Below, in pieces: positions 9,391 through 21,219 of a stretch of 64,000 nt of DNA. The stretch is from Rhodococcus oxybenzonivorans (GTDB lineage Bacteria; Actinomycetota; Actinomycetes; Mycobacteriales; Mycobacteriaceae). Made by a program: the position numbers and the translations under genes. Numbering within the stretch: position 1 is the first letter of the stretch; each line of letters starts with the position of its first letter. A model generated the notes under the pieces. That model saw nothing but the letters and a program-made list of their open reading frames with translations, made no database searches and was not told the origin of the DNA. Location: assembly GCF_003130705.1 (NCBI RefSeq), contig NZ_CP021354.1, positions 992,001-1,056,000 on the forward strand, written 5' to 3'.

Positions 9391-10274
9391 GCGTGTTCTC
9401 CAAACTTCTTCACGGCGGCCTGGTAGTCGTCCTCGCTGCCCGAGAGGTAGGTGTCGACGAACTTCTGCCACGACTCCGGGTCCTTCGCCGATTCGGCGTA
9501 GTGCCGCTGGAACTTCTCGTCGCGCCCGTAGCTGTCGCCGGCGAGCGTGAAGTGCGCACCGTTGGGTGCCTCGACGACGCCGTCGACCATCATGCGGTTG
9601 AGGATGAGGTTCTGCAGCGGAACAGTTTTCACCAGCTCCTCGGTTTCCACCACTCGCTCGACGGAGACGAACCGCTTCTCCGCCGCGGCGCAGTACAGGT
9701 CGTCGAAGTAGGGGTCGACGCCGGTGTACGCGGCGTTGCCGTGTTTGTCTCCGAGATTCAGATGTACCAGCGCCGCATCGAGATTCAGTGCGGGCATCGC
9801 GATGAGTGTCTCGGATTTGCCCGATGCGTCGGGGTAGGGGGAGGTGACGGTGCGTAGTTCGTCGCCCCAGAAGGCGCGAACGTCGGAACCGAGACCCGCG
9901 CGGATCGGCAGAAACGGCAACCGCGCTGCCGCGGCTTCGAGGCCACACTTGACCATGCCCTCGTCCATTTCCCGGACCTCGATCTCGCCGCCCGTGCGCG
10001 CCTTCGCGAACCAGGGGTCGTAGAACGGTGCCGAGTCGAGTGAGACGAATCCGTAGTACGCCTTCTTCACCTTGCCCGCCGAGCACAGCAGGCCGAGGTC
10101 GGGGCCGCCGTAGGTGACGACGGTGAGGTCGGTGATATCCGACCGAAGCAACGCGCGCACCAAGGCCATCGGCTTGCGCCGGGAACCCCAGCCACCGATG
10201 CCGATGGTCATTCCGCTGCGTAGTTCGCCGACGACGTCGTCCAGCGACATTCGCTTGTCACGCTTGGTGGCCAT
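9387..10274 (-). CDS. ipdA: IpdA, alpha subunit of the COCHEA-CoA ring hydrolase
   Basis: 295 aa, CoA-transferase family I alpha-type fold. N-terminal KRDKRMSLDDVVGELRSGMTI, then IGGWGSRRKPMALVRALLR, the CoA-binding loop region; VVTYGGPDLGLLCSAGKVKK follows. Partner of IpdB, with the same role in final steroid ring cleavage. Only 3 bp separate its start from the echA20 stop and its stop overlaps ipdB, giving the coupled order echA20-ipdA-ipdB-ipdC seen in M. tuberculosis (Rv3550-Rv3553). Confidence 0.92.
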   Translation of the reverse strand: MATKRDKRMSLDDVVGELRSGMTIGIGGWGSRRKPMALVRALLRSDITDLTVVTYGGPDLGLLCSAGKVKKAYYGFVSLDSAPFYDPWFAKARTGGEIEVREMDEGMVKCGLEAAAARLPFLPIRAGLGSDVRAFWGDELRTVTSPYPDASGKSETLIAMPALNLDAALVHLNLGDKHGNAAYTGVDPYFDDLYCAAAEKRFVSVERVVETEELVKTVPLQNLILNRMMVDGVVEAPNGAHFTLAGDSYGRDEKFQRHYAESAKDPESWQKFVDTYLSGSEDDYQAAVKKFGEHA

Positions 10275-10277
10275 GTA

Positions 10278-11054
10278 TCAGCCTTCCCTGTTGTTCGAGT
10301 TGGAGCGGGGCTTACCGGTCTCGACGAACTCGTCTCGATGTTCGTCGGAGACCCCCACCAGGTTGAGTTCGAAGGTGTAGCCCTGTTCGAGTCGGTAACT
10401 GGTCTTCACGTCGACGGGGTCGATCCCGTTGATCGCCTCCTTGGCGCACCGGATCACGCGGGTGTCCTTGGCGGCGATCTTGCCGGCGATGTCGCGGGCG
10501 GCGGCGTCGAGTTTCTCGCGCGGTACCACCTCGTAAACCGAGCCGAAGTGCTGCAGTTGTTGTGCTGTCACGTTCTGCGCCGTGTAGTACAGGGTGCGCA
10601 TCATGTGTTGTGGGACGAGACGAGCCAGGTGTGTGGCGGCGCCGAGTGCACCGCGGTCGACCTCCGGCAGTCCGAAGACGGCGTCGTCCGAGGCGACGAT
10701 CACGTCGGCGTTGCCGACCAGGCCGACGCCCCCACCGACGCAGAACCCGTTGACGGCGACAACGACGGGAACGGCGCAGTCGTAGACGGCGGCGAACGCG
10801 GCAGCGCACCCTCGATTGGCGTCGACGAGGGCGTCGTAGCCGTCGGTGGCCTGCATCTCCTTGATGTCGACGCCGGCGTTGAATCCGCGGCCCTCTGCTC
10901 GCAGGATCACCACGTGTGTGTTCGGGTTGCGGCCCGCAGCCAGTACCGCGTCGGCCAGTTCGAACCAGCCCCGTGACGGTATTGCGTTCACGGGCGGGTA
11001 GTCGACCGTCACTGTCGTGACGCCCCCGGGCTCGTCGTCAGTCCGGATTCCCAT
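10278..11054 (-). CDS. echA20: EchA20, crotonase-family HIEC-CoA ring hydrolase
   Basis: 258 aa. The ATG at 11054 (MGIRTDDEPGG) is preceded by GGAGG, so it is preferred to the upstream in-frame start at 11096, which overlaps the operator. Crotonase features: GRGFNAGVDIKEM forms the first oxyanion-hole element and CVGGGVGLVGNADVIVAS the second. EchA20 hydrolyses the five-membered ring of HIEC-CoA to give the IpdAB substrate. First gene of its operon, divergent from an SDR gene across an 18-bp palindrome. Confidence 0.92.
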   Translation of the reverse strand: MGIRTDDEPGGVTTVTVDYPPVNAIPSRGWFELADAVLAAGRNPNTHVVILRAEGRGFNAGVDIKEMQATDGYDALVDANRGCAAAFAAVYDCAVPVVVAVNGFCVGGGVGLVGNADVIVASDDAVFGLPEVDRGALGAATHLARLVPQHMMRTLYYTAQNVTAQQLQHFGSVYEVVPREKLDAAARDIAGKIAAKDTRVIRCAKEAINGIDPVDVKTSYRLEQGYTFELNLVGVSDEHRDEFVETGKPRSNSNNREG

Positions 11055-11087
11055 GTGTTTCCTCCATTTGAGCGGCCTCGCTACTCC

Positions 11088-11105
11088 ACCAAGCAATTGC
11101 TTGGT
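11088..11105. promoter_or_regulatory. Perfect 18-bp palindrome, probable KstR2 operator
   Basis: ACCAAGCAATTGCTTGGT is a perfect palindrome between the divergent starts of echA20 (11054) and the SDR (11117). It holds the CAAG...CTTG half-sites of the published KstR2 motif AnCAAGnnCTTGnT, though with a wider spacing as I read it. The flanking genes are KstR2-regulon members in mycobacteria, which supports the call. Confidence 0.75.
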
Positions 11106-11116
11106 AGGGTAGCACG

Positions 11117-11929
11117 ATGGAAACGCGTTTCACTATGAACGGAACGGTGGTGCTCGTGACCGGCGGCGTTCGCGGAGTAGGTGCAGGCATCAGCCGCACC
11201 TTCCTGCGCACAGGCGCCGCGGTCGTGACCTGTGCGCGGAGGCCGGCGGACGGCCCGGTCGAAGCGGACGGTCGCGTCGCGGAGTTCATCGCCTGCGACA
11301 TCCGCGACCCGGAGCAGGTACAGGGCATGGTCGACCGAATCGTCGAACGGCACGGCCGCCTCGACGTTCTGGTCAACAATGCGGGAGGTGCGCCCTACGC
11401 ACTCGCCGCGGAGGCCAGCCCGAAGTACCACTCCAAGATCGTCGAACTGAACCTGCTCGCGCCCTTGCTGGTGTCGCAGGTGGCCAACGCGGTGATGCAG
11501 AACCAGGATTCGGGCGGCGCGATCGTCAACATCTCGAGCGTCAGCGGTTCACGGCCCTCACCCGGTACGGCTGCCTATGGGGCGGCCAAGGCCGGTGTCG
11601 ATCACCTCGGCCGCAGTCTGGCGGTGGAGTGGGCGCCGAAGGTGCGGGTCAATTCGATCGTCGTCGGGATGGTCCGCACCGAGCAGGCCCATCTGCACTA
11701 CGGCGGTGAGTCGGGGCTCGCGGCCGTCGCGGAGACGATCCCGCTGGGCCGCATGGCCTGCCCCGAGGATGTCGGCAACTGTGCGGTGTTCCTGGCTTCA
11801 CCACTGGCCGCCTACGTCAGCGGATCGACCTTGACCGTGCACGGCGGCGGCGAGCGCCCGGCCTTCCTGTCAGCAGCAGACCCCGATCCCGCCGGAGCGG
11901 CGGCGAATATCAACGAGGAGAGAAAATGA
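11117..11929 (+). CDS. Short-chain dehydrogenase/reductase (Rv3549c-like)
   Basis: 270 aa classical SDR. Cofactor motif VLVTGGVRGVGAGI, NNAG in VLVNNAGGAPYAL, catalytic Ser in VNISSVSGSRP and YGAAK as the YxxxK pair. The ATG at 11117 stands 11 bases after the palindrome; another ATG at 11135 is possible but lacks a ribosome site. Divergent from echA20 and coupled to the next SDR by ATGA overlap, as in Rv3548c-Rv3549c. Probably acts on a hydroxyacyl-CoA intermediate of steroid ring C/D degradation; substrate not established. Confidence 0.85.
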   Translation: METRFTMNGTVVLVTGGVRGVGAGISRTFLRTGAAVVTCARRPADGPVEADGRVAEFIACDIRDPEQVQGMVDRIVERHGRLDVLVNNAGGAPYALAAEASPKYHSKIVELNLLAPLLVSQVANAVMQNQDSGGAIVNISSVSGSRPSPGTAAYGAAKAGVDHLGRSLAVEWAPKVRVNSIVVGMVRTEQAHLHYGGESGLAAVAETIPLGRMACPEDVGNCAVFLASPLAAYVSGSTLTVHGGGERPAFLSAADPDPAGAAANINEERK

Positions 11930-12840
11930 GTGGACTGGTCGACGATCGCGTCGTCATCGTGACGGGCGCCGGCCGCGGTATCGGACGCGCACACGCGCTG
12001 GCCTTCGCCGCGGAAGGTGCCAAGGTAGTGGTCAACGACATCGGCGCCGGACTCGACGGCTCTGCGACGGGAGAGAGTCCCGCCGAGCAGGTCGTCGCAG
12101 AGATTGTGGCCGCCGGCGGCGAGGCCGTCGTCAACGGTGACGATGTCGCGGACTGGGCCGGGGCGCAGAATCTGATCAAGGCTGCACTGGACCACTTCGG
12201 CCGCCTCGACGTGCTGGTGAACAATGCCGGCTTCCTGCGCGACCGCATGCTCGTCGGCATGAGCGAGCAGGAATGGGACGCCGTAGTGCGGGTGCACCTC
12301 AAAGGTCATTTCGCCACCCTGCGGCACGCGGCCGCGTATTGGCGCGGTGAGGCGAAAGCAGGGCGTTCCGTGGACGCCAGGATCATCAACACCAGTTCCG
12401 GTGCCGGACTGCAGGGTTCGATCGGGCAGGGCAACTACGCGGCGGCGAAGGCGGGTATCGCGGAGCTGACCATTCAGGCGGCGGCGGAACTGAAGAACTA
12501 CGGCGTCACCGTCAATGCCATCGCCCCGGCCGCCCGGACTCGGATGACCATCGGCGCCGGCGGGGCCATGGCCGAGGCGATGGCGGCGCCCGAGGACGGG
12601 TTCGATGCGATGGCCCCGGAGAATGTCTCCCCTCTGGTGGTGTGGCTGGGCAGTATCGAGTCCAAGGACGTCACCGGGCGTGTGTTCGAGGTCGAGGGCG
12701 GCAAGATCACCGTCGCCGAGGGATGGCGTCACGGTCCCACCCAGGACAAGGGCGCGCGGTGGGAGCCGAAGGAAATCGGCCCCGTCGTCGCCGGCTTGCT
12801 CGCCAAGGCCGAAACTCCGGTCCCGGTCTACGGCGCCTGA
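11926..12840 (+). CDS. Short-chain dehydrogenase, MFE-2/17beta-HSD4-like (Rv3548c-like)
   Basis: 304 aa. Cofactor motif VIVTGAGRGIGRAHALAFA, then VVVNDIGAGLDG, DVLVNNAGFLRDRM, INTSSGAGLQGSIGQGNYAAAKAG with the Ser-Tyr-Lys triad. This resembles the (3R)-hydroxyacyl-CoA dehydrogenase unit of peroxisomal multifunctional enzyme 2 and Hsd4A. It overlaps the preceding SDR by four bases and is followed by a perfect hairpin. Likely oxidises a CoA-bound steroid-derived hydroxyl group (inference from context). Confidence 0.85.
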   Translation: MSGLVDDRVVIVTGAGRGIGRAHALAFAAEGAKVVVNDIGAGLDGSATGESPAEQVVAEIVAAGGEAVVNGDDVADWAGAQNLIKAALDHFGRLDVLVNNAGFLRDRMLVGMSEQEWDAVVRVHLKGHFATLRHAAAYWRGEAKAGRSVDARIINTSSGAGLQGSIGQGNYAAAKAGIAELTIQAAAELKNYGVTVNAIAPAARTRMTIGAGGAMAEAMAAPEDGFDAMAPENVSPLVVWLGSIESKDVTGRVFEVEGGKITVAEGWRHGPTQDKGARWEPKEIGPVVAGLLAKAETPVPVYGA

Positions 12841-12851
12841 TCTGAGGCTGT

Positions 12852-12898
12852 ACGAACGGGACGCTCGTTGCGTTAGACGCAACGAGCGTCCCGTTCGT
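12852..12898. terminator. Perfect 22-bp-stem hairpin (repeat family B, copy 2)
   Basis: The arms at 12852-12873 and 12877-12898 are exact complements around the loop TAG. The arm begins ACGAACGGGACGCTCGTT and shares most of its sequence with copy 1 at 7495-7541. It lies 12 bp after the SDR stop codon and fits a terminator; there is no long T run, so it may work differently from a classical intrinsic terminator. Confidence 0.75.
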
Positions 12899-12921
12899 CC
12901 CGGTGCCAGCAGATCCGGAAT

Positions 12922-12952
12922 CCTGTTTGGACACCTTGCTAAACAGGTGTCC
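12922..12952. promoter_or_regulatory. Nested inverted repeats upstream of the F420-type oxidoreductase gene
   Basis: GGACACCT (12929-12936) and AGGTGTCC (12945-12952) form an 8-bp inverted repeat with an 8-base spacer; CCTGTTT (12922-12928) and AAACAGG (12941-12947) form a second one overlapping it. The GTGTCCAG edge resembles the operators at 22313-22330 and 25211-25228. Probable regulator-binding site; the regulator is unknown. Confidence 0.45.
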
Positions 12953-12999
12953 AGAAGTTACTCTCCAAGAAGGAAATGCCTCCCGGCTTAGGAGATTTC

Positions 13000-13863
13000 G
13001 TGAAGTTCGGCATTACGTTGTTCACCAGTGACCGCGGAATCGGACCGGCCTCCGCCGCGCGGGGGGGCGAGGCCAATGGTTTCGACTCTTTCTACGTGCC
13101 CGAGCACACTCACATTCCGGTCAAACGTGATGCGGCACATCCGCAGACGGGCGACGCCTCGCTTCCGGACGATCGCTACATGCGCACGCTGGATCCCTGG
13201 GTCGCGCTCGCGTCGGCGGCCGCGGTGACCCAGCGTATCGAGCTCGGGACTTCGGTGGCTCTACCCGTCGAGCACGACCCCATCACTCTTGCCAAGACGA
13301 TCGCCTCGCTCGACCATCTGAGCGGCGGCCGCGTCGTCCTCGGTGTCGGATACGGCTGGAATCTGGATGAACTCTCCGATCATCATGTTCCGCCGGGCCG
13401 CCGTCGCACGATGCTGCGCGAGTACCTCGAGGCCATGCGGGCCCTGTGGACGCAGGAGGAAGCGTCCTACGACGGCGAGTTCGTCACCTTCGGGCCGAGC
13501 TGGGCGTGGCCCAAGCCGACGCGTGTGCCTCCGGTCGTCGTCGGTGCGGCCGGCAACGAGAAGAACTTCAAGTGGATCGTGCGTTCGGCCGACGGCTGGA
13601 TGACCACACCGATCGAGCAGGACATCGACGACCGTGTCCGGTCTCTTCAACGAATGTGGCGTGAGGCGGGCCGGACGGGCGAACCGCGGATCGTGGTGCT
13701 CGACGGGAAGCCGGATGTCGAGAAGCTGCACCGGTGGCGAGACCTCGGCGTCAGTGAGGTCGTCTACGGAGTTCCGGACCGAAGCGAGGAGGAGGTGCTC
13801 GCGTACCTCGGGCGACTTGCCGGAAAGATCGAAGGTTTGCGCGAGTCGGCGGCGCTGCGCTGA
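13000..13863 (+). CDS. LLM-class (luciferase-like) F420-dependent oxidoreductase
   Basis: 287 aa, bacterial-luciferase fold. The GTG at 13000 (MKFGITLFTSD) has GGAG five bases upstream and gives the family's usual N-terminus; the ATG at 12976 has poor spacing. Seen: FDSFYVPEHTHIP, RIELGTSVALPVEHDP, TLAKTIASLDHLSGGRVVLGVGYGWN and PPVVVGAAGNEKN, all standard in F420-dependent LLM proteins (TIGR03619 type). Substrate unknown. It sits alone between a hairpin and the KstR-like site of the next gene. Confidence 0.82.
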   Translation: MKFGITLFTSDRGIGPASAARGGEANGFDSFYVPEHTHIPVKRDAAHPQTGDASLPDDRYMRTLDPWVALASAAAVTQRIELGTSVALPVEHDPITLAKTIASLDHLSGGRVVLGVGYGWNLDELSDHHVPPGRRRTMLREYLEAMRALWTQEEASYDGEFVTFGPSWAWPKPTRVPPVVVGAAGNEKNFKWIVRSADGWMTTPIEQDIDDRVRSLQRMWREAGRTGEPRIVVLDGKPDVEKLHRWRDLGVSEVVYGVPDRSEEEVLAYLGRLAGKIEGLRESAALR

Positions 13864-13899
13864 GTAGTGCGGTTGGATAGGACGAGGACACGCAAATGT

Positions 13900-13913
13900 G
13901 AGAACGTGTTCTA
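13900..13913. promoter_or_regulatory. KstR-like operator upstream of the GT4 gene
   Basis: GAGAACGTGTTCTA matches the KstR consensus TnnAACnnGTTnnA at every fixed position except the first. It lies 38 bp before the GTG of the glycosyltransferase gene, suggesting that the following three genes belong to the cholesterol regulon. Confidence 0.65.
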
Positions 13914-13950
13914 GTATTGCCGTCTGCTGCTCGAGGAGAGGTCGGAGTCC

Positions 13951-15198
13951 GTGCGCATCGCACTCCTGTCGTATCGAAGTAAGCCCCACTGCGGTGGGCA
14001 AGGTGTGTACGTCCGTCATCTCAGCCGTGAACTGGTCGAACTCGGACACCAGGTAGAGGTGTTCTCGGGTCAGCCGTACCCGGATGTCGACCCCCGGGTC
14101 ACCCTCACCAAGGTCCCGAGTCTCGACCTCTACCGCGAGCCCGATCCGTTCAGAACGCCGCACCTGCGGGAGTTCCGCGACAGCATCGATGTGCTGGAAG
14201 TGGCCACCATGTGGACGGCCGGCTTTCCCGAGCCGCTCACATTCAGCTTGCGTGCGGCGCGACTGCTGCGTGAGCGCGCCGACGAGTTCGACGTCGTGCA
14301 CGACAATCAGTGCCTCGGCTACGGGCTGCTCCAGCTCCAGAAGGCCGGCCTGCCCGTCGTCGCGACCATTCACCATCCGATCACCCGCGACCGCGCGCTC
14401 GACCTCGCGGCCGCCAAGTGGTGGCGCAAGGTCACAGTCCGGCGCTGGTACGGCTTCCTGAGCATGCAGAAGCGGGTGGCCCGCAGGATCCCCGCGCTGG
14501 TGACGGTGTCGCAGTCTTCGGCCGACGACATCAGCGCGGAGTTCGATGTGCCCGCTGCTCATTTGCGGACCATTCCGCTCGGCGTGGACACCGAGGTGTT
14601 CCAGCCGCGCGCCGATGCACGGGTCGCGGGGCGGATCGTGTGTGTCGCGAGCGCCGACATGCCGCTCAAGGGTGTGTCGACCTTGCTCGAAGCTGTTGCG
14701 AAGGTGCACACCGAACGCTCCGTCGAGGTGGTTCTCGTCGCCAAACTGGCGGCGGGCGGGGTCACCGAGAAGCTGATCGACGAACTCGCCATCGGTGACG
14801 TGGTGCGCACGGTCTCGGGCATCGACGACTCCGAATTGGCGTCGCTGCTGGCCTCGGCAGACGTCGCCTGTGTCCCGTCCCTGTACGAGGGTTTTTCACT
14901 GCCCGCCGTCGAAGCGATGGCCTGCGGAACTCCGCTCGTCGCGAGTCGCGCCGGTGCCATCCCCGAGGTCGTGGGAACTCAGGAAGAAGCCGGTGTCCTG
15001 GTGACGCCCGGTGATCCGCAGGAACTGGCGGACGTGCTGGGCGCGCTGCTCGACGACCCGGAGCGGCGCGTCAGGCTGGGCGACGGCGGCCGTTGCCGAG
15101 CGCTCGAGCGCTACAGCTGGTCTGCGGTGGCGGCGAAGACCGCGGAGACTTATGCCGATGCCATCCAGCAGACCCGTGGAGGAGAACGACTGTGCTGA
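13951..15198 (+). CDS. GT4-family glycosyltransferase (GT-B fold)
   Basis: 415 aa from GTG at 13951, preceded by GAGGAGAGG. N-terminal acceptor domain begins MRIALLSYRSKPHCGGQGVY, the glycine-rich loop of retaining GT4 enzymes. The C-terminal nucleotide-sugar domain has VTVSQSSADDI, IPLGVDTEVF, DMPLKGVSTLLEAV and the E-x7-E motif in YEGFSLPAVEAM. First gene of a three-gene run (GT4, methyltransferase, toroid protein) downstream of a KstR-like operator. Acceptor unknown; a lipid or terpenoid acceptor would fit the neighbours (inference). Confidence 0.85.
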   Translation: MRIALLSYRSKPHCGGQGVYVRHLSRELVELGHQVEVFSGQPYPDVDPRVTLTKVPSLDLYREPDPFRTPHLREFRDSIDVLEVATMWTAGFPEPLTFSLRAARLLRERADEFDVVHDNQCLGYGLLQLQKAGLPVVATIHHPITRDRALDLAAAKWWRKVTVRRWYGFLSMQKRVARRIPALVTVSQSSADDISAEFDVPAAHLRTIPLGVDTEVFQPRADARVAGRIVCVASADMPLKGVSTLLEAVAKVHTERSVEVVLVAKLAAGGVTEKLIDELAIGDVVRTVSGIDDSELASLLASADVACVPSLYEGFSLPAVEAMACGTPLVASRAGAIPEVVGTQEEAGVLVTPGDPQELADVLGALLDDPERRVRLGDGGRCRALERYSWSAVAAKTAETYADAIQQTRGGERLC

Positions 15199-15928
15199 CC
15201 GTGGACTTCGACCGGCTGGGCGTGAAGCCCGGCGACAAGGTGATCGACATCGGTGCGGGAGCCGGACGGCACTCGTTCGAACTGTATCGGCGGGGGGCCG
15301 ACGTCATCGCGTTCGACCAGAACGCCGACGAGCTGGCCGACGTCGAGAAGATGTTCGTGGCCATGGCCGAAGTGGGGGAGGCGCCCGCGGGCGCTGACGC
15401 GCGTATTCAGGTGGGTGACGCGCTGAACCTGCCCTATGAGGACGGCACGTTCGACGCTGTCCTCATCTCCGAGGTTCTCGAGCACGTGCCCGAGGACGAT
15501 CGCGCCATCGCCGAGTTGGTGCGCATCCTCAAGCCCGGTGGTGTTGCAGCAGTGACGGTTCCGCGGTGGTTGCCCGAAAAGGTCTGCTGGGCACTGTCCG
15601 ACGCCTACCACGAGGTGGAAGGCGGGCACGTGCGGATCTATCGGGCCGACCAGTTGGCGGGCAAACTCACTGCGGCCGGGCTGAAAGTGCAGGGCCGCGA
15701 TCATGCCCACGCCCTGCATTCACCGTACTGGTGGCTCAAATGCGCGGTGGGAGTCGAGAACAACGACAATCCCCTCACCAAGGCCTACCACCAGGTTCTG
15801 GTGTGGGACATGATGAAAGCTCCCTGGCTCACTCGCACCGCGGAGAAGGTACTCAACCCCGTGGTCGGCAAGAGCGTGGTGTTCTATCTGGAGAAGCCGA
15901 ACCGGCCGAGCGCGGTGAGGGCGCCGCG

Positions 15929-15932
<4 letters not shown>
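15192..15932 (+). CDS. Class I SAM-dependent methyltransferase
   Basis: 246 aa from GTG at 15192, which overlaps the GT4 stop by 7 bases and has GGAGGAG upstream. Motif I is KVIDIGAGAGRHSFELY, the acidic loop FDQNADEL, the motif II/III region GDALNLPYEDGTFDAVLISE followed by VLEHVPEDD, and LKPGGVAAVTVPRW. This is a Methyltransf_11-type fold. Its C-terminal third (HSPYWWLKCAVGVENNDNP) is not typical and may shape the substrate site. Translationally coupled to both neighbours, so the three products probably act in one pathway. Confidence 0.85.
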
Positions 15933-18909
<2,977 letters not shown>

Positions 18910-18913
<4 letters not shown>

Positions 18914-19662
18914 GAGCGGAAAATCTGTCCGCCGTCGACGTTGAAGATCTGCCCGGTGATCCAGCTCGCCTCGTCGGAGAGCAGGAACAAACACGCCCCG
19001 ACGAGGTCTTCCGGTGTTCCCATGCGCTTGAGGGGCAGGGTCTTGACCATGTCTGCCACCATATTTCCTGGGGTGACGGTGCGGGTGGCTTCGGTGTCGA
19101 TCGGTCCCGGCGCGATGGCGTTGACCCGAATGCTCATGCCACCCACCTCGTGGGCGAGTTGCTGGGTGAGGCCGTTGATTCCGACCTTCGCGAGCCCGTA
19201 GAAGCCGGAGTACAGCCAAGCCGCCGTGGAGGATTGGTTGACGATCGACCCGCCGCCGCCGTTGTTCATGTGCGGCCACACCGCGCGGGTCACGTTGAGG
19301 GCGCCGTCGAAGTTCACGCTCATGAACTTCTTGTAGTAGTCCCAAGGCACGGTGATGAGGAGGTCGAGTTTCATGCCCCCGTAAATGGCGGCGTTGTTGA
19401 CCAGATAGTCGATGCCGCCGAACTTCTCGACGGTGAACTCGGCGAGTTGTTTCGCCGACTCCTCGTCTGACACGTCGACATCCTTGAATACTGCCGTCCC
19501 GCCGTCCGAGGTGATCTGTTTTGCCACGGTTTCGCCGAGTTCCGCGTTGAGATCCGCGACCACCACGTTGGCGCCCTCGGTTGCCAGCGCCCGGGCATAT
19601 CTTTCGCCGATGCCCTGAGCAGCGCCGGTGACGATGGCTGTCTTTCCGTCGAACCGTCCCAT
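18910..19662 (-). CDS. Short-chain dehydrogenase/reductase (Rv0769-like)
   Basis: 250 aa classical SDR: AIVTGAAQGIGERYARALA, VVVADLNAEL, DYLVNNAAIYGGM, VNQSSTAAWLYSGFYGLAK with the Ser-Tyr-Lys residues, and VNAIAPGPIDTEATR. It lies 47 bp downstream of the aldehyde dehydrogenase and starts the coupled chain that ends with the methyltransferase at 16993. Cofactor preference is probably NAD, since an acidic residue (D in VVVADLNAEL) follows the second strand. Substrate unknown. Confidence 0.85.
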
Positions 19663-19709
19663 ATCGTCTTGTCTCCCTGAGTTGAGTGCGGTGAAAGTGT
19701 GGTGATGGA

Positions 19710-21179
19710 CTACAGGGCCGGTTCCGCGACCAGCTTGGTCTCGAGGTACTCCTCGAAGCCCGCAACACCCATTTCCCGGCCGATCCCGGATTGCTTGTAT
19801 CCGCCGAACGGCGCATCGGCCGCGTACCAGATTCCGCCGTTCACGCCCAGCGTTCCGGTGCGCACTGCCTCGACCACGTGCTGCACGCGTGCGGGATCCG
19901 TACCCCAGATCGATCCGGACAGCCCATAGGGGGAGTCGTTGGCGATGCGAATGGCGTCGTCGTCACCGTCGTGGGGGATGATCACGAGCACGGGACCGAA
20001 GATCTCTTCCCGTGCCACCCGCGCGCTGTTGTCGAGTCCGGAGATGAGGGTGGGTTCGATGAAGAAGCCGCGTTCGTGATTGCCGGGGCGTCCGCCGCCG
20101 ACCACGATGGTCCCGCCTTCCTCGACCGCGAGACGCAGATACGCCTCGACTCGCTCGCGTTGGCGTGCGGAGATGATCGGACCGCAGATGGTGTCGGGTT
20201 CGTCGGGGTCACCGGCAGGAAGACCGCGGAGGGTGCGCGCGGTGGCCTCGACTGCCTCGTCGTACCTTTCGCGCGGAACGAGTAGCCGGGTGGTGAGCGC
20301 ACAGCCCTGCCCGGCGTGGGTGCTCACGGTGAATGCCGCCATCGCGCACGCGCCCGCCAGGTCGGCGTCGTCGAGCACGATGAAGGCCGACTTGCCGCCC
20401 AATTCGAGGAACACCTTCTTGAGCGTCTGGGCGGCGGCCGTCATGACAGCCTTACCCGTTTCGGTCGAGCCCGTGAAGGACACGAGGTCCACGCGGGGGT
20501 CGGTCGACAGCTGCGCACCGAGGGAGTGGTCGCTCGACGTCACGATGTTGACCACACCGGGCGGGAAGTCGGTTTCCTGCGCGATCAGTGTGCCGACGAG
20601 TGCCGCGCACCAGGGTGTGTCGGGAGCGGGCTTGAGCACCACGGTGTTTCCCGCGGCCAGTGCGGGGCCGAGTTTGGCGAAATTGATTTGATGAGGAAAA
20701 TTCCACGGCGTGATGGCGCCCACCACACCGACTGCCTCCTTCAGGACCCGCCTGTGCGACTTGATTCCCATCGTCGTCGACTCACCCAGGTCCTGTTCCC
20801 AGGAATAGCTGTCCGCCAGGCCCGCGAAGTATCCTAGATCGGCAACGGGCCCCTCGAGCTGGGGTCCGCTGGTGAAGAATCTCGGCGCGCCGACCTCGGC
20901 GATCGTGATCTCCCGGAATTCCTCGATGTGGGCGAGCAGGGCGTCGCGCAATTGCCGCAGGCACCGTGCCCGGAAGGCGTGGTCGCGGGACCAGGTCGTA
21001 TCGTCGAATGCCCGGCGCGCAGCAGCGATCGCCACGTCCATGTCGGTGGGGGTGGCATCGGCCGCGGCACCCAGCACCTCTTCGGTGGCAGGGTTGATCA
21101 CCTCGAAGGTGCCCCCGGAACCCGGGACGAGCTTGCCGTCGATCAGCAGGAGGGAACTGTCGGTGGGACGCAGAGTCAT
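19710..21179 (-). CDS. Aldehyde dehydrogenase (Rv0768/AldA-like)
   Basis: 489 aa NAD(P)-dependent aldehyde dehydrogenase. Visible: TPWNFPHQINFAKLGPALAAG, SFTGSTETGKAVM, FLELGGKSAFIVLDDAD with the general-base Glu near residue 255, and GQGCALTTRLLV with the catalytic Cys near residue 290; EEIFGPVLVI and NSPYGLSGS complete the fold. It stands beside Rv0769-Rv0771-like genes as aldA does in M. tuberculosis. It may oxidise an aldehyde from a P450-hydroxylated substrate (inference). It begins 40 bp after the reductase gene, probably in the same transcript. Confidence 0.9.
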   Translation of the reverse strand: MTLRPTDSSLLLIDGKLVPGSGGTFEVINPATEEVLGAAADATPTDMDVAIAAARRAFDDTTWSRDHAFRARCLRQLRDALLAHIEEFREITIAEVGAPRFFTSGPQLEGPVADLGYFAGLADSYSWEQDLGESTTMGIKSHRRVLKEAVGVVGAITPWNFPHQINFAKLGPALAAGNTVVLKPAPDTPWCAALVGTLIAQETDFPPGVVNIVTSSDHSLGAQLSTDPRVDLVSFTGSTETGKAVMTAAAQTLKKVFLELGGKSAFIVLDDADLAGACAMAAFTVSTHAGQGCALTTRLLVPRERYDEAVEATARTLRGLPAGDPDEPDTICGPIISARQRERVEAYLRLAVEEGGTIVVGGGRPGNHERGFFIEPTLISGLDNSARVAREEIFGPVLVIIPHDGDDDAIRIANDSPYGLSGSIWGTDPARVQHVVEAVRTGTLGVNGGIWYAADAPFGGYKQSGIGREMGVAGFEEYLETKLVAEPAL

Positions 21180-21219
21180 GGGGTCACTTCCGGATCGGAT
21201 GGTGTGGGAGTTGTCGTCG

